Under the pieces are notes generated by a model that did not search any database, was not told the DNA's origin, and saw only the letters and a list, made by a program, of their open reading frames with translations. The position numbers and the translations under genes were made by a program. Positions 17,067 to 25,295 of a stretch of DNA of 64,000 nt are shown here, piece after piece. Each line of letters begins with the position of its first letter. The stretch's first letter is position 1. The DNA comes from Pseudalkalibacillus sp052246725 (GTDB taxonomy: Bacteria > Bacillota > Bacilli > Bacillales > Fictibacillaceae): assembly GCA_052246725.1 (NCBI GenBank), contig JBQQCL010000006.1. One strand, 5' to 3'.

Positions 17067-18503
17067 ATGGAAACAAAAATCAATACGAAAATCATTCTTG
17101 TCACCTTCATGATCGGTGCTTTTTTCGCAGTTCTGAACGAGACGCTTCTTAATATCGCATTGACCGAGTTGATGGATGTATTCAATATCAAAGCGCCAAC
17201 TGTCCAGTGGATGGCCACGGGCTTCATGCTCGTAATGGGTGTGTTGATGCCGATTTCCGCATTACTGATCCAATGGTTCACGACAAGGCAAATGTTCATC
17301 GGAGTCATGTCAATCTTTTTAACGGGTACGGTGATTGCCGCTTGTGCATTGAATTTTCCGATGCTGTTGACGGGTCGGATGGTCCAGGCGGTCGGCACGG
17401 GCTTGTTGATTCCTGTCATCATGAATGCATTGCTATTACTGTACCCGCCTGAGGTCCGCGGGAGGATCATGGGGACGTTTGGGCTCGTCATCATGTTCGC
17501 TCCAGCCATTGGACCTACTCTATCCGGCGTTATCGTCGATTTCTTAGGTTGGCGCTGGCTGTTCATCACAGTCATCCCTTTCGCAGTATTTTCAATTCTG
17601 TTTGCAATGAAATACTTGGAGAACGTTGGGGAAATCACTCGCCCCAAGGCTGATGTGCTGTCGATCATCCTATCGACGATCGGAATCGGCGGGATCGTCT
17701 ATGGGTTCAGCAGTGCAGGGGAAAGCGGAGAAGGCTTTACCTCTTTTAAAATCCTTTTGATCATCGGAATCAGTTTTGCCAGTCTTGTATTCTTTGTGTG
17801 GCGGCAATTGAAGATCGATGAGCCGTTGCTTGATGTCAGGGTTTTTGCTTATAAAAATTACGCGATTGGTGTCACGATCTTTGTGGTCGTCATTATGGCG
17901 ATGTTCGCCTCTGAAATCGTCATGCCGATGTATTTGCAAGGACCTCTCGGATATTCGGCTAAAATTGCAGGCTTATTGCTGTTGCCTGGAGCCTTGCTTA
18001 ATGGATTGATGTCCCCGGTCATGGGAACGTTGTTTGATAAATTCGGGCCTAGAAAGTTGATCATTCCTGCCTCACTCGTTTTGGTTGGTGTGATGATTTT
18101 CTTCAGCAACATCAATCCGTCCATACCGATCTGGTGGTTCATCGTTGCATATATCGTGTTGATGCTGTCGATCTCAGCAATTCTGATGCCAGCACAAACG
18201 AATGGACTGAATGAATTACCGAAACATCTGTATCCGCATGGCACAGCGATTGCGAATACGCTCCAGCCGATCGGTGGAGCGCTTGGTGTATCGGTTTTCG
18301 TCAGTATCATGAGCCAGGGCCAAACGAGCTATCTTGAAAAACAAACAGGTCAAATCACTCAACAAGTACTGGATAGAGCGATGACAGCGGGTGTACATCA
18401 CGCCTATTGGTTCGCACTTGCGTTGTGTATCGGAACATTTGTCATTGCACTCTTCATCAGAAAAGCCATAGCACCTGATTTTGAACCAGAAAGACAAAAA
18501 TAA
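17067..18503 (+). CDS. DHA2-family MFS drug exporter (14 TM)
   Basis: 478 residues, the usual length of 14-helix DHA2 (LmrB/EmrB/QacA-like) exporters. Motif A-type loop and motif C can be seen: LTGRMVQAVGTGLLIPVIMN (about 110-130) and APAIGPTLSGVIVDFLGWRWLF (about 150-171). Exports hydrophobic compounds using proton motive force. The start ATG follows a weak GGGGGAT site. It is a single-gene unit closed by a strong terminator; no dedicated regulator is adjacent. The upstream MITE ends 165 bp before it and could affect its promoter. Confidence 0.87.
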   Translation: METKINTKIILVTFMIGAFFAVLNETLLNIALTELMDVFNIKAPTVQWMATGFMLVMGVLMPISALLIQWFTTRQMFIGVMSIFLTGTVIAACALNFPMLLTGRMVQAVGTGLLIPVIMNALLLLYPPEVRGRIMGTFGLVIMFAPAIGPTLSGVIVDFLGWRWLFITVIPFAVFSILFAMKYLENVGEITRPKADVLSIILSTIGIGGIVYGFSSAGESGEGFTSFKILLIIGISFASLVFFVWRQLKIDEPLLDVRVFAYKNYAIGVTIFVVVIMAMFASEIVMPMYLQGPLGYSAKIAGLLLLPGALLNGLMSPVMGTLFDKFGPRKLIIPASLVLVGVMIFFSNINPSIPIWWFIVAYIVLMLSISAILMPAQTNGLNELPKHLYPHGTAIANTLQPIGGALGVSVFVSIMSQGQTSYLEKQTGQITQQVLDRAMTAGVHHAYWFALALCIGTFVIALFIRKAIAPDFEPERQK

Positions 18504-18510
18504 AGATGAT

Positions 18511-18550
18511 AAAGGCCACCCGCTTACCAACTAGCGGGTGGCCTTTTTTT
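18511..18550 (+). terminator. Terminator of the DHA2 exporter
   Basis: AGGCCACCCGCT (18513-18524) pairs with AGCGGGTGGCCT (18533-18544), then seven Ts. Confidence 0.93.
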
Positions 18551-18563
18551 CTGGATTTGAGAA

Positions 18564-18746
18564 GTGAACAGATTGAAAGAAAAAATGAACAAAATAATCA
18601 CAGAAGTGGTCAGATTATGCTTAAAAGTGAACAGATTCATCGAAAAGTGAACAGATTATTTACAAAAGTGAACAGATTAATCTGAGAAGTGAATACAAAA
18701 ACCTCCGAAGGAAGTGAACAGATTCCCCTGAAAAGTGAATAGATTA
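18564..18746 (+). repeat. 21-bp-period intergenic array, core GTGAACAGATT
   Basis: Core copies, some diverged, start at 18564, 18585, 18606, 18627, 18647, 18668, 18689, 18714 and 18735. Steps are 21, 21, 21, 20, 21, 21, 25, 21. A single stray copy occurs at 40761. From 18746 to 19033 I see only A/T-rich sequence without clear signals apart from the ribosome binding site of the next gene. Confidence 0.88.
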
Positions 18747-19033
18747 ATCGCCCTCCCCCACATTTCTCGCAACACTAGTAAACATTTCTTAAGAATTCCT
18801 TTACGTTCTCAACAATAACTGATGGATTTTTGTCCAAAAATCCTCCAATTGATCATTTTTTCAGCTTTAAATTTGAAGCAAAAACCGCAAATCTACAATA
18901 AAACTACCTCAAATCTAGTAAATAGGTACCTGCATTCCTCGTATCCGCCTATTTTTTAAACTTCCTCAATATGTACTTAACAACTACACTCTATCATTTG
19001 TCATGTAAGACATAGAATAAGGAGTGGATAAGG

Positions 19034-20665
19034 TTGTCAACGAAAATGGATCGAAAAAAATTCCTCACATATCTAGGTACTGGTTCGGTGGCATTAGCTG
19101 CTGCCAGCACTGGACTAGACGGAATCGCAGATAAAGTAAATGCACAGCAAGGCAATTTCCACAAACCGAATAAGAAAATACCGAAGATGGGTCCTTTGAA
19201 GTTCAAACCGATCGAACCGACAAGCAAGGATGATCTCGTTTTACCTAGAGGGTATTCTTATAACGTCGTTGCGGCTTATGGTGACAAGATCAACACAAAA
19301 GGTGACACTTTCGGATTCAACAACGATTTCACATTATTTTTCCCGATTGAAGCTGAAGACGAGCGTGGACTGTTGTGGGTAAACCATGAATACGTCGATG
19401 ACAAGTTCGTGTTCGGTAAAGAAATAGAAGATGGTTACTCGAAAGCCCAAATTGAAAAAGCCCTCTACAACCAGGGTGGATCAATCATTGAAGTCGTCAA
19501 AGGAAATGACGGATGGAAAATGGATACTGCTTCACAATATGCCCGCCGTGTTACTGGTCTGACACCAATTGCCCTGACTGGACCGGCAAAAGGAGCAACA
19601 GCGGTCGGAGGTGCTTCGAAAGTACAAGGAACATTTGCGAATTGTTCCGGCGGAAAAACACTTTGGGGCACGTTGCTTACTTGCGAAGAGAACTACGAGG
19701 ATACTTCAGAAGCAACAAAGCTTGATGAAACACATTACGGCTGGGTCGTTGAAGTCGATCCGTTCGATGAGAAGTTCCAGGTGCGCAAACACACTGCTCT
19801 TGGTCGCTTCAACCATGAAAATGCCAGCATGGGACTCTCGAATGATGGTCGTGTCGTCGTTTACATGGGTGATGACAAGAAGGATGCATGTGTGTACAAA
19901 TTCATCAGCGAAGGGAAATACGATCCGAAGGCTGGAAAAAAGAACGCGAAACTTTTAGAAAAAGGAACGCTATATGTTGCGGATTTCAGTAAAGGCGCGT
20001 GGGTGCCGGTCACGATTGAAGAAGTCAAAAAAGCGGCAGCAGATGACAAAGCAGCATTGGACAAGTTCCAGACGCAGGCTGATATCGTCGTCAATTGCCA
20101 TGATGCAGCGCTTCTCGTTGGTGGTACTCCGACGGATCGTCCTGAAGATGTGGAAATCAGCCCGTTTGATGGAACAATCTTCATTGCTCATACAAACAAT
20201 GATAATCACGGAAACATGCACGGTCACATCACGCGATTTTTCGAAAAGAATGAAGATCACGGTTCGCTTGAATTCCAATTCTCGATTTTTACGGCAGGTG
20301 GGATCCAGAGCGGGTTCAGCGCGCCGGATAATCTGACATTTGATGAAGATGGAAACCTTTGGACTGTTACTGATATCTCAAGCAGCAAGCTGAACAGTAC
20401 GATTTGGGAGCCTTTCGGGAACAACGGCATGTTCGCAATCCCGACACATGGGCAAGATGAAGGTGTTGCGTACCAGTTCGCTTCAGCCCCGGTTGAAGCA
20501 GAGTTGACAGGTCCATCATTCACACCAGATGAGAAAACATTATTTCTATCCATTCAGCACCCAGGTGAAGAAACCGAAGACCTTTCAAAACCGACAAGCA
20601 AGTGGCCACACCGAGCAGGGGATTCAATGCCACGTCCAGGTGTTGTCGCAATCACAGGCTTTTAA
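19034..20665 (+). CDS. PhoX/DUF839-family protein with Tat-like signal, probable phosphatase
   Basis: 543 residues; TTG start 9 bases after AAGGAG. Residues 6-15 read DRKKFLTYLG, a Tat-type n-region in which the second Arg is Lys, followed by a hydrophobic stretch and an alanine-rich cleavage area (VNAQQ). The rest is DUF839/PhoX: LLWVNHEY, CEENYED, GRFNHENASM, VYMGDDKKDACVYKF and AGGIQSGFSAPDNLTFDEDGNLW. PhoX enzymes are calcium/iron alkaline phosphatases exported folded by Tat, which fits tatA and tatC being immediately downstream, as phoD is with tatAd-tatCd in B. subtilis. Phosphatase activity is inferred from family. Confidence 0.85.
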   Translation: MSTKMDRKKFLTYLGTGSVALAAASTGLDGIADKVNAQQGNFHKPNKKIPKMGPLKFKPIEPTSKDDLVLPRGYSYNVVAAYGDKINTKGDTFGFNNDFTLFFPIEAEDERGLLWVNHEYVDDKFVFGKEIEDGYSKAQIEKALYNQGGSIIEVVKGNDGWKMDTASQYARRVTGLTPIALTGPAKGATAVGGASKVQGTFANCSGGKTLWGTLLTCEENYEDTSEATKLDETHYGWVVEVDPFDEKFQVRKHTALGRFNHENASMGLSNDGRVVVYMGDDKKDACVYKFISEGKYDPKAGKKNAKLLEKGTLYVADFSKGAWVPVTIEEVKKAAADDKAALDKFQTQADIVVNCHDAALLVGGTPTDRPEDVEISPFDGTIFIAHTNNDNHGNMHGHITRFFEKNEDHGSLEFQFSIFTAGGIQSGFSAPDNLTFDEDGNLWTVTDISSSKLNSTIWEPFGNNGMFAIPTHGQDEGVAYQFASAPVEAELTGPSFTPDEKTLFLSIQHPGEETEDLSKPTSKWPHRAGDSMPRPGVVAITGF

Positions 20666-20683
20666 TAGAAAGGAGAATGAATC

Positions 20684-20866
20684 ATGCCATTCAATATCGG
20701 AATTCCAGGATTGATCCTGATCTTGATCATTGCACTCGTCATTTTTGGGCCAGCTAAATTGCCAGAAATCGGACGCGCATTCGGAAACACTTTGAAAGAA
20801 TTCAAAAACGCAACGAAGGATCTCGTCTCTTCAGATGACACCAGCGCAAAAGAAAAGAAAAATTAA
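20684..20866 (+). CDS. tatA: Twin-arginine translocase subunit TatA
   Basis: 60 residues; AGAAAGGAG before ATG. One N-terminal membrane helix (PGLILILIIALVIF), the conserved hinge FGPAKLPEIGRAFG, then an amphipathic helix and charged tail, exactly the TatA/E layout. Forms the pore component of the Tat pathway that exports folded proteins. Lies 18 bases after the phoX-like gene, so the substrate and translocase are probably cotranscribed. Confidence 0.96.
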   Translation: MPFNIGIPGLILILIIALVIFGPAKLPEIGRAFGNTLKEFKNATKDLVSSDDTSAKEKKN

Positions 20867-20874
20867 CTTCTGGG

Positions 20875-20898
20875 AGAAAAGAGGGCATCCTCTTTTCT
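20875..20898 (+). terminator. Hairpin between tatA and tatC
   Basis: AGAAAAGAGG pairs with CCTCTTTTCT around GCAT, followed by a T-rich tract. It may reduce read-through from tatA into tatC, or tatC may have its own promoter. Confidence 0.65.
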
Positions 20899-20908
20899 TC
20901 TTTTATCC

Positions 20909-21057
20909 TTAAAGAAAGCATAAATATTTTCTTCAGTATACGTGCACAAGCTGGTGGCTTCAGAAGCAATACACCGCACGAAGGAAAAGCAAATGCTTTT
21001 TCGAGGAACGAATGGCTCAGCCATCACTAAGGCTTGGCTTTACCAAGTTTTCTTTAT
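20909..21057 (+). repeat. BOX-like dispersed element, copy C with an extra module
   Basis: About 149 bp instead of 85-88. The left hairpin (AAGAAAGCATAAATATTTTC) and right part (GGCTTGGCTTTACCAAG, ending TTTTCTTTA) match the other copies; about 63 bp of new sequence lie between them, including its own small palindrome GAAAAGCAAATGCTTTTTC. Confidence 0.8.
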
Positions 21058-21078
21058 AAGTAGAAAGGAGCTGAGAAG

Positions 21079-21810
21079 ATGGCTCAAGAATTGGAACTGG
21101 TCGACCATCTTGACGAGTTGAGGAAACGGATCCTTATTGTCGGGGCAAGTTTCCTAGCATTTTTCATAGTAGGATTCATTTTCGTAGAGCAAATCTATCA
21201 ATGGCTTGTAAGAGATTTGAACACGGAGCTCGCCTTGCTCGGTCCGACTGATATTCTTTGGATCTATTTTAAAATTGCCGGAGTGGTGGCGATCAGCCTC
21301 ACAATCCCGATGGCTGCCTATCATACGTGGCGATTCGTCGTTCCGGCTTTAGAGGCAACCCAGCAGAAGGCGACGTTGATGTTGATTCCTGCATTATTCC
21401 TATTGTTCATTGTCGGGATCGGATTCGGTTATGCGATTGTTTTTCCAACGGTGCTTAATTTCCTGCAAGGATTATCAGATGACGGTTTCCAGATGTTCTA
21501 TACGACAGAAAAATATTTCAATTTCCTTTTTCAAATGACGGTGCCATTCGGGTTCCTGTTTGAAATGCCTGTCGTCGTCCTTTTCCTGACAGCGCTAGGA
21601 ATATTGAACCCTGCACGCCTGAAAAAATCAAGGAAAATCAGCTATTTCGTCTTTACGGTTCTAGCAGTGGTACTGACACCGCCAGACTTTTTGTCCGATA
21701 TCTTAGTGCTCGTCTGTCTTGTCGTTTTATTCGAAATCAGTATCACAATCTCTGCTTTCGTCTATCGGAAAAAATTAAAGCGTGAACAAGAATGGAATGC
21801 GGATTACTAA
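21079..21810 (+). CDS. tatC: Sec-independent translocase subunit TatC
   Basis: 243 residues; AGAAAGGAG before ATG. Six membrane helices. Conserved residues are HLDELRKRIL at 10-19, PTDILWIYFKIA, the FxxTPPD-type loop as VVLTPPDFLSDI near residue 200, and FxFGLxFEMP as FGFLFEMPVVV. TatC recognises the signal peptide and recruits TatA. The unit lacks TatB, as is normal in Bacillus. Separated from tatA by 212 bp that contain the hairpin and element copy C, an unusually large gap for this pair. Confidence 0.96.
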   Translation: MAQELELVDHLDELRKRILIVGASFLAFFIVGFIFVEQIYQWLVRDLNTELALLGPTDILWIYFKIAGVVAISLTIPMAAYHTWRFVVPALEATQQKATLMLIPALFLLFIVGIGFGYAIVFPTVLNFLQGLSDDGFQMFYTTEKYFNFLFQMTVPFGFLFEMPVVVLFLTALGILNPARLKKSRKISYFVFTVLAVVLTPPDFLSDILVLVCLVVLFEISITISAFVYRKKLKREQEWNADY

Positions 21811-21838
21811 ATGGATACACTGGACAATTCACGCCAAG

Positions 21839-21879
21839 ACGCAAGTGGTTTCACACACGAAATCACCTGCGTTTTTTTG
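21839..21879 (+). terminator. Terminator of the phoX-tatA-tatC unit
   Basis: ACGCAAGTGGTTTC (21839-21852) pairs with GAAATCACCTGCGT (21859-21872), then TTTTTT. Confidence 0.9.
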
Positions 21880-22194
21880 TGTGTGGAAAAAACAGCTCAA
21901 ATAATATCTCAAGTTACACGGTGGAAATAACTATACAGTGTTTGAATCAAATGAACTGGAATTATATGTTAAGATAAAAGTGCAATGCAACCGGAGCGCT
22001 ATTCCGGAAAAGGCAGTTTTCTGGAATAAGAGGTTTCTTTATTTATCACAAATGGGCCAGATTGTAGAATAACCCTAAAAAGAATTTATGTATTTAGGTT
22101 AAATTATATAGAAAAAGGGTGTTCTATGGGGAATGGGACTCCGATAAGATTTTTCCATACGTTTATCTCTTTAAAATAATTTTTACATATTAAC
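21880..22194. other. 315-bp A/T-rich spacer
   Basis: No gene with a ribosome binding site. CCGGAGCGCTATTCCGG at about 21990 is a small palindrome. Marks the start of a decayed region. Confidence 0.4.
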
Positions 22195-22225
22195 TTGACC
22201 CTTACGTCACGTAATGGTTTATATT
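22195..22225 (+). promoter_or_regulatory. MerR-type promoter/operator ahead of a dead merR gene
   Basis: TTGACC (22195-22200), a 19-bp spacer and TATATT (22220-22225). The spacer is centred on the palindrome TTACGT-C-ACGTAA. A 19-bp spacer with a central dyad is the hallmark of promoters activated by MerR proteins. Confidence 0.75.
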
Positions 22226-22263
22226 AAAGCCACCGGTAATTAATAGTCGCGCGAAATGAGGGG

Positions 22264-22697
22264 ATGATCATTGCAGGTAAGAAATATTGGAAAGTTGGGG
22301 AACTTGCCACATTAACAGGGTTAACCGTTCGAACATTACGGTAGTATGATCAAATTGGCTTGTATTCTCCATCTGGATATTCTAACTCAGGATACAGGTT
22401 GTATAACGAATCCGACCTTTCACGTCTACAACAAATTCTCGCATTAAAGGAACTAGGTTTATACTCGATGAAGTTAAATCGATTCTAGCTGATCACAATT
22501 ACAGTCCATTCGAAATTGTATCGCTTCAAATCGATCGACTTAGAGAACATATCAGAATTCAACAGAAGCTTTTAAAAGAATTACAAAATGTATCGAGTCT
22601 GGTGGAAATGGAAGAGCCGTTGACGGTTGAGGATTTCACAAAATTATTAAGCTTGATGAAAAAGAATCATGAAAATTTTTTTACTGAACGAGGATAA
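22264..22697 (+). pseudogene. MerR-family regulator, broken by nonsense and frameshift
   Basis: The start encodes KYWKVGELATLTGLTVRTLR, a MerR helix-turn-helix, then TAG where TAC (Tyr of the usual RYYD) is expected. The frame goes on YDQIGLYSPSGYSNSGYRLYNE and LSRLQQILALKELGL; a one-base slip near 22465 then shifts it, and the neighbouring frame continues DEVKSILADHNYSPFE through the coiled-coil-like helix to a stop at 22695. Two independent lesions in an otherwise clear gene mean it is not functional. Its regulated promoter is still intact. Confidence 0.85.
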
Positions 22698-22763
22698 AGT
22701 ATGGTGCACCACTTCGACAGGCTTGACGACTTTCTCTCAAAGCATTCAAATGAACCAAACTAA

Positions 22764-22970
22764 ATGGATCTTGATGAAACACGTATATCGGTATCCGTGA
22801 CCACGGTGGAGTTCAAGAATGCAGAAGCTGGTACTCAGCTTATCTACACCGAGCAAGGAGTCTTCCTCGACGACCATGATACCGCAGCTCAGCGTGAACA
22901 CGGCACGAAGGTCATGCTGGACAAACTGGGCGAGTATCTACAGAAAGAGTCAACAGTGGAGAAAAATTAA
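22764..22970 (+). pseudogene. SRPBCC/AHSA1-family remnant (C-terminal third)
   Basis: 68 residues. TRISVSVTTVEFKNAEAGTQ and YTEQGVFLDDHDTAAQREHG are typical of the last third of AHSA1-type SRPBCC proteins, which are about 150 residues. No ribosome binding site precedes the ATG. Just upstream (22701-22763) a short stretch starting MVHHFDRLDDF ends in a stop and may belong to the same or another lost gene. Composition is more GC-rich than the sequence before 22700, as is the next gene. Confidence 0.7.
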
Positions 22971-23095
22971 TGACGAATAATATGACCAGGTCTAACCAGC
23001 AGGAGGGCATATGGGAGTGGATCGGACTGGCCGTACTGGTTTTGGCACTACCATATTTGAGCGTATACCTGGGTGCCAGTAGTATTGATAGTTAG
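22970..23095 (+). pseudogene. Probable MFS transporter N-terminal remnant
   Basis: 41 residues, start overlapping the previous stop (TAATG). WEWIGLAVLVLALPYLSVYL resembles the start of 14-helix MFS exporters (usually followed by an acidic helix), apparently with an internal deletion and then a TAG stop. It could alternatively be a real one-helix peptide, but the decayed context argues against that. Confidence 0.45.
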
Positions 23096-23168
23096 AAATC
23101 AAAGAGTTGCTGTCTTAGAAGTATGAAAAACTTTGACAGTTACTACACAACGACAAGGAGTTGATTTT

Positions 23169-23840
23169 ATGAAGTTTCTCCTCACATCAGGAGGCATCAA
23201 TAATAAAAGCATTCACGATGCGCTGGTTGAAATGCTGGGTAAACCGATCGCCGAATCCAACGCCCTGTGTATCCCAACCGCGATGTACGGACACCCCTGG
23301 GTCGGTCCTGGCGTTAAAGCCTGGGAGTTTATCAGCGGAAATTCCGGGGGGAATCCTATGGTCGACTTAGGTTGGAAGTCCGTCGGCGTGCTGGAACTCA
23401 CAGCGCTGCCAAGCATTGACGAAGACCGCTGGGTTCCGCTGGTTCGGGAGACGGACGTTCTACTTGTGTCGGGCGGTGACGCCCTTTACCTGTGCCACTG
23501 GATGCGGCAATCCGGGCTGGCAGACCTCTTGCAGTCACTGCACGCAGTCTATGTGGGAATGAGTGCTGGGAGCATGGTGATGGCACCAAACATCGGGGAA
23601 TTCTTCGTTGGCTGGACTCCACCCAACGGTGCTGATAATACGCTGAGTCTGGTCGATTTTGCAATGTTCCCTCATCTGGATCACGAGATGCTACCGCATA
23701 ACACGATGGCTGCTGCAGAGAAATGGGCAGCCGGGATGCAGGGGCCGGCGTATGCCATAGACGATGAAACCGCCATCAAAGTGATTGACGGAGCAGTCGA
23801 AGTTGTTTCCGAAGGGCATTGGAAGCTGTTTTTGCCTTGA
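23169..23840 (+). CDS. Peptidase E-like (S51) protein
   Basis: 223 residues from ATG 23169, just after ACAAGGAGTTG. Class-I glutamine-amidotransferase-like fold of peptidase family S51: VLLVSGGDALYL (about 97-108) and the nucleophile elbow VGMSAGSMVMAP with Ser in GxSAGS (about residue 137), later FPHLDHEMLP. S51 enzymes (PepE) cleave Asp-X dipeptides; many relatives are uncharacterised. Single gene with a terminator after it. GC-richer than its surroundings, so perhaps acquired with the decayed genes upstream. Confidence 0.82.
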   Translation: MKFLLTSGGINNKSIHDALVEMLGKPIAESNALCIPTAMYGHPWVGPGVKAWEFISGNSGGNPMVDLGWKSVGVLELTALPSIDEDRWVPLVRETDVLLVSGGDALYLCHWMRQSGLADLLQSLHAVYVGMSAGSMVMAPNIGEFFVGWTPPNGADNTLSLVDFAMFPHLDHEMLPHNTMAAAEKWAAGMQGPAYAIDDETAIKVIDGAVEVVSEGHWKLFLP

Positions 23841-23955
23841 TATTACTCCTCCGCTAAAAATATAAAAACGTAGGCGAGATTCATTGTGTTGCAATTTAGA
23901 GAGGATTGTATAGGTTTCTTATCAATAATTGTGAAGGGTTTCACTTAAGCTAACT

Positions 23956-23990
23956 GGTGCGTTGATCTAATAAGGATTAACGCCTTTTTT
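23956..23990 (+). terminator. Terminator-like hairpin after the peptidase E-like gene
   Basis: GGTGCGTTGATC and GGATTAACGCC form a stem around TAATAA, followed by TTTTTT. Nearly the same hairpin (GGCGTTGATC, GGATCACGCC) follows the NUDIX gene at 28548. Confidence 0.75.
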
Positions 23991-24050
23991 AATGGAACTT
24001 ATTAAACAAATGGGCAGGATTGTTGAAGAAGGAATGCAGATGGGGCCTAA

Positions 24051-24222
24051 CGGACAGGATTTGTGACAAAAAAGCCAATTTCAGTATGCTAACGGACACC
24101 AGAGGCGTTATTCGTAAAAAAGTCTATTGTTCTTGATGATTTTGGAGCAAATAATGTCTCCTGTGTCCGTTAGATTTTGTAAGCACATGTATTTCTAAAA
24201 ATAAAGTCCTCTGTGTCCGTTA
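24051..24222. repeat. GGACA-type symmetrical array (copy 1)
   Basis: CGGACA(C/G) at 24051 and 24093 on plus; inverted GTGTCCG at 24163 and 24213. The inner pair is 70 bp apart (start to start) and the right pair 50 bp. The longer unit is CTAACGGACACCAGAGGCG with an A/T tail. Lies in the 576-bp gap between the peptidase and nucleotidyltransferase genes; the rest of that gap is A/T-rich without clear signals. Confidence 0.85.
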
Positions 24223-24417
24223 GGTTTTATAATTGAGTCATTCTTCCTCAATCGGGGGCAATTCTGGAAGAAGGTGTCTGTTTTCCACATTAGAGGGATA
24301 CTATTTAAAATGTGAATTGATTTATTGAGGTAAATGTACAGCTTACTCTAATAAGAAACTTGTATTTCCCAATTATCTAGTGATTAGATTGGAAAATTAC
24401 CTGGTTAAGAGAAAAGG

Positions 24418-25233
24418 GTGGTGATTGTAATAGGGAATTTAAGTTCAGGTTATGGTCTTGACCCTAATGGATTTATAGTAAGTGATGTTAGTAAAGACAA
24501 AATTGAGGATGTCTATGTGCCTTGCATAGAAGAATCTGTCGAAAGTCTTGAAAGTTTGTTCCATAATCAATTGCATAGTGTTTATTTGTATGGCAGTGTA
24601 GCCAGAGGAGAAGCGGTTCTAAATAAATCTGATTTAGACATGATCGCTATGTTTGATACCAAACTGAGTTCCGTTAAGTTGGATGAATTAAAGAAACTTG
24701 CTGGAGAACTGTCTCAAAAGTATCGTTCTCTAGTTAGTGATGTGGGTATAGCTACAGCATATTATGACTATATGGTTGACCCCTCAAATTATTATGAAAG
24801 TGCATTTCTTAAGGAACTCTGTGTTTGTGTGTACGGAGAGGATGTCGGAAAACGATTTGATCCGTATAAACTTACAGCAGAGATCGCAATCAGTTTTAAT
24901 GGTGATATTTATGAGGTTCTTAATCGTACGTTAAAAAGGTTGGAGACAGCCTCTGAAAAAGATTTTAAAAAATACTCGCAAGGCTTTGCTCGTAAACTTA
25001 TTCGAACATACTATTCCATGGTGATGGCTCGTTCTCAGATTTGGACGACACGACTTCATGAGCAATCTGAAGTCTTTATCCACCACTTCCCAGAAAAAGA
25101 ATCAATCATCCGTACCCTGCTAAATTGGATAGATGAACCGCCTACAGACCGTGAGGCTGTATATGAGTTTTTTAAGTACGAGGGTGAATGGGTTTGTGCG
25201 AACTTTGCACATGAAGCCAATATTTCTTCTTAA
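24418..25233 (+). CDS. Nucleotidyltransferase-domain protein
   Basis: 271 residues; GTG start (24418, or GTG 24421) behind AAAAGGG. The pol-beta-type nucleotidyltransferase motif is at about residues 57-73: YGSVARGEAVLNKSDLDM, i.e. GS-x10-SDxD. The remaining 190 residues look helical, with a central YDYM region and a C-terminal FKYEGEWVCANFA. Similar proteins include aminoglycoside adenylyltransferases and toxin-antitoxin MNT-like enzymes, but no partner HEPN gene is visible. Substrate unknown. Confidence 0.72.
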   Translation: MVIVIGNLSSGYGLDPNGFIVSDVSKDKIEDVYVPCIEESVESLESLFHNQLHSVYLYGSVARGEAVLNKSDLDMIAMFDTKLSSVKLDELKKLAGELSQKYRSLVSDVGIATAYYDYMVDPSNYYESAFLKELCVCVYGEDVGKRFDPYKLTAEIAISFNGDIYEVLNRTLKRLETASEKDFKKYSQGFARKLIRTYYSMVMARSQIWTTRLHEQSEVFIHHFPEKESIIRTLLNWIDEPPTDREAVYEFFKYEGEWVCANFAHEANISS

Positions 25234-25295
25234 CCCAATGGGTGGGTATAGTCTAACCATTTCTAGATTTGGTTAAGTTCACAATTAGTTGAGTT

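Noticed and set aside
18961..19033. Possible Pho box upstream of the PhoX-like gene
   Set aside because: Only a single TTAACA-like hexamer is seen; the tandem 11-bp-spaced repeats needed for PhoP binding are not present.
24418..25233. Nucleotidyltransferase considered as the toxin or antitoxin of an MNT-HEPN pair
   Set aside because: No HEPN partner is adjacent; the protein is longer than typical MNT antitoxins.
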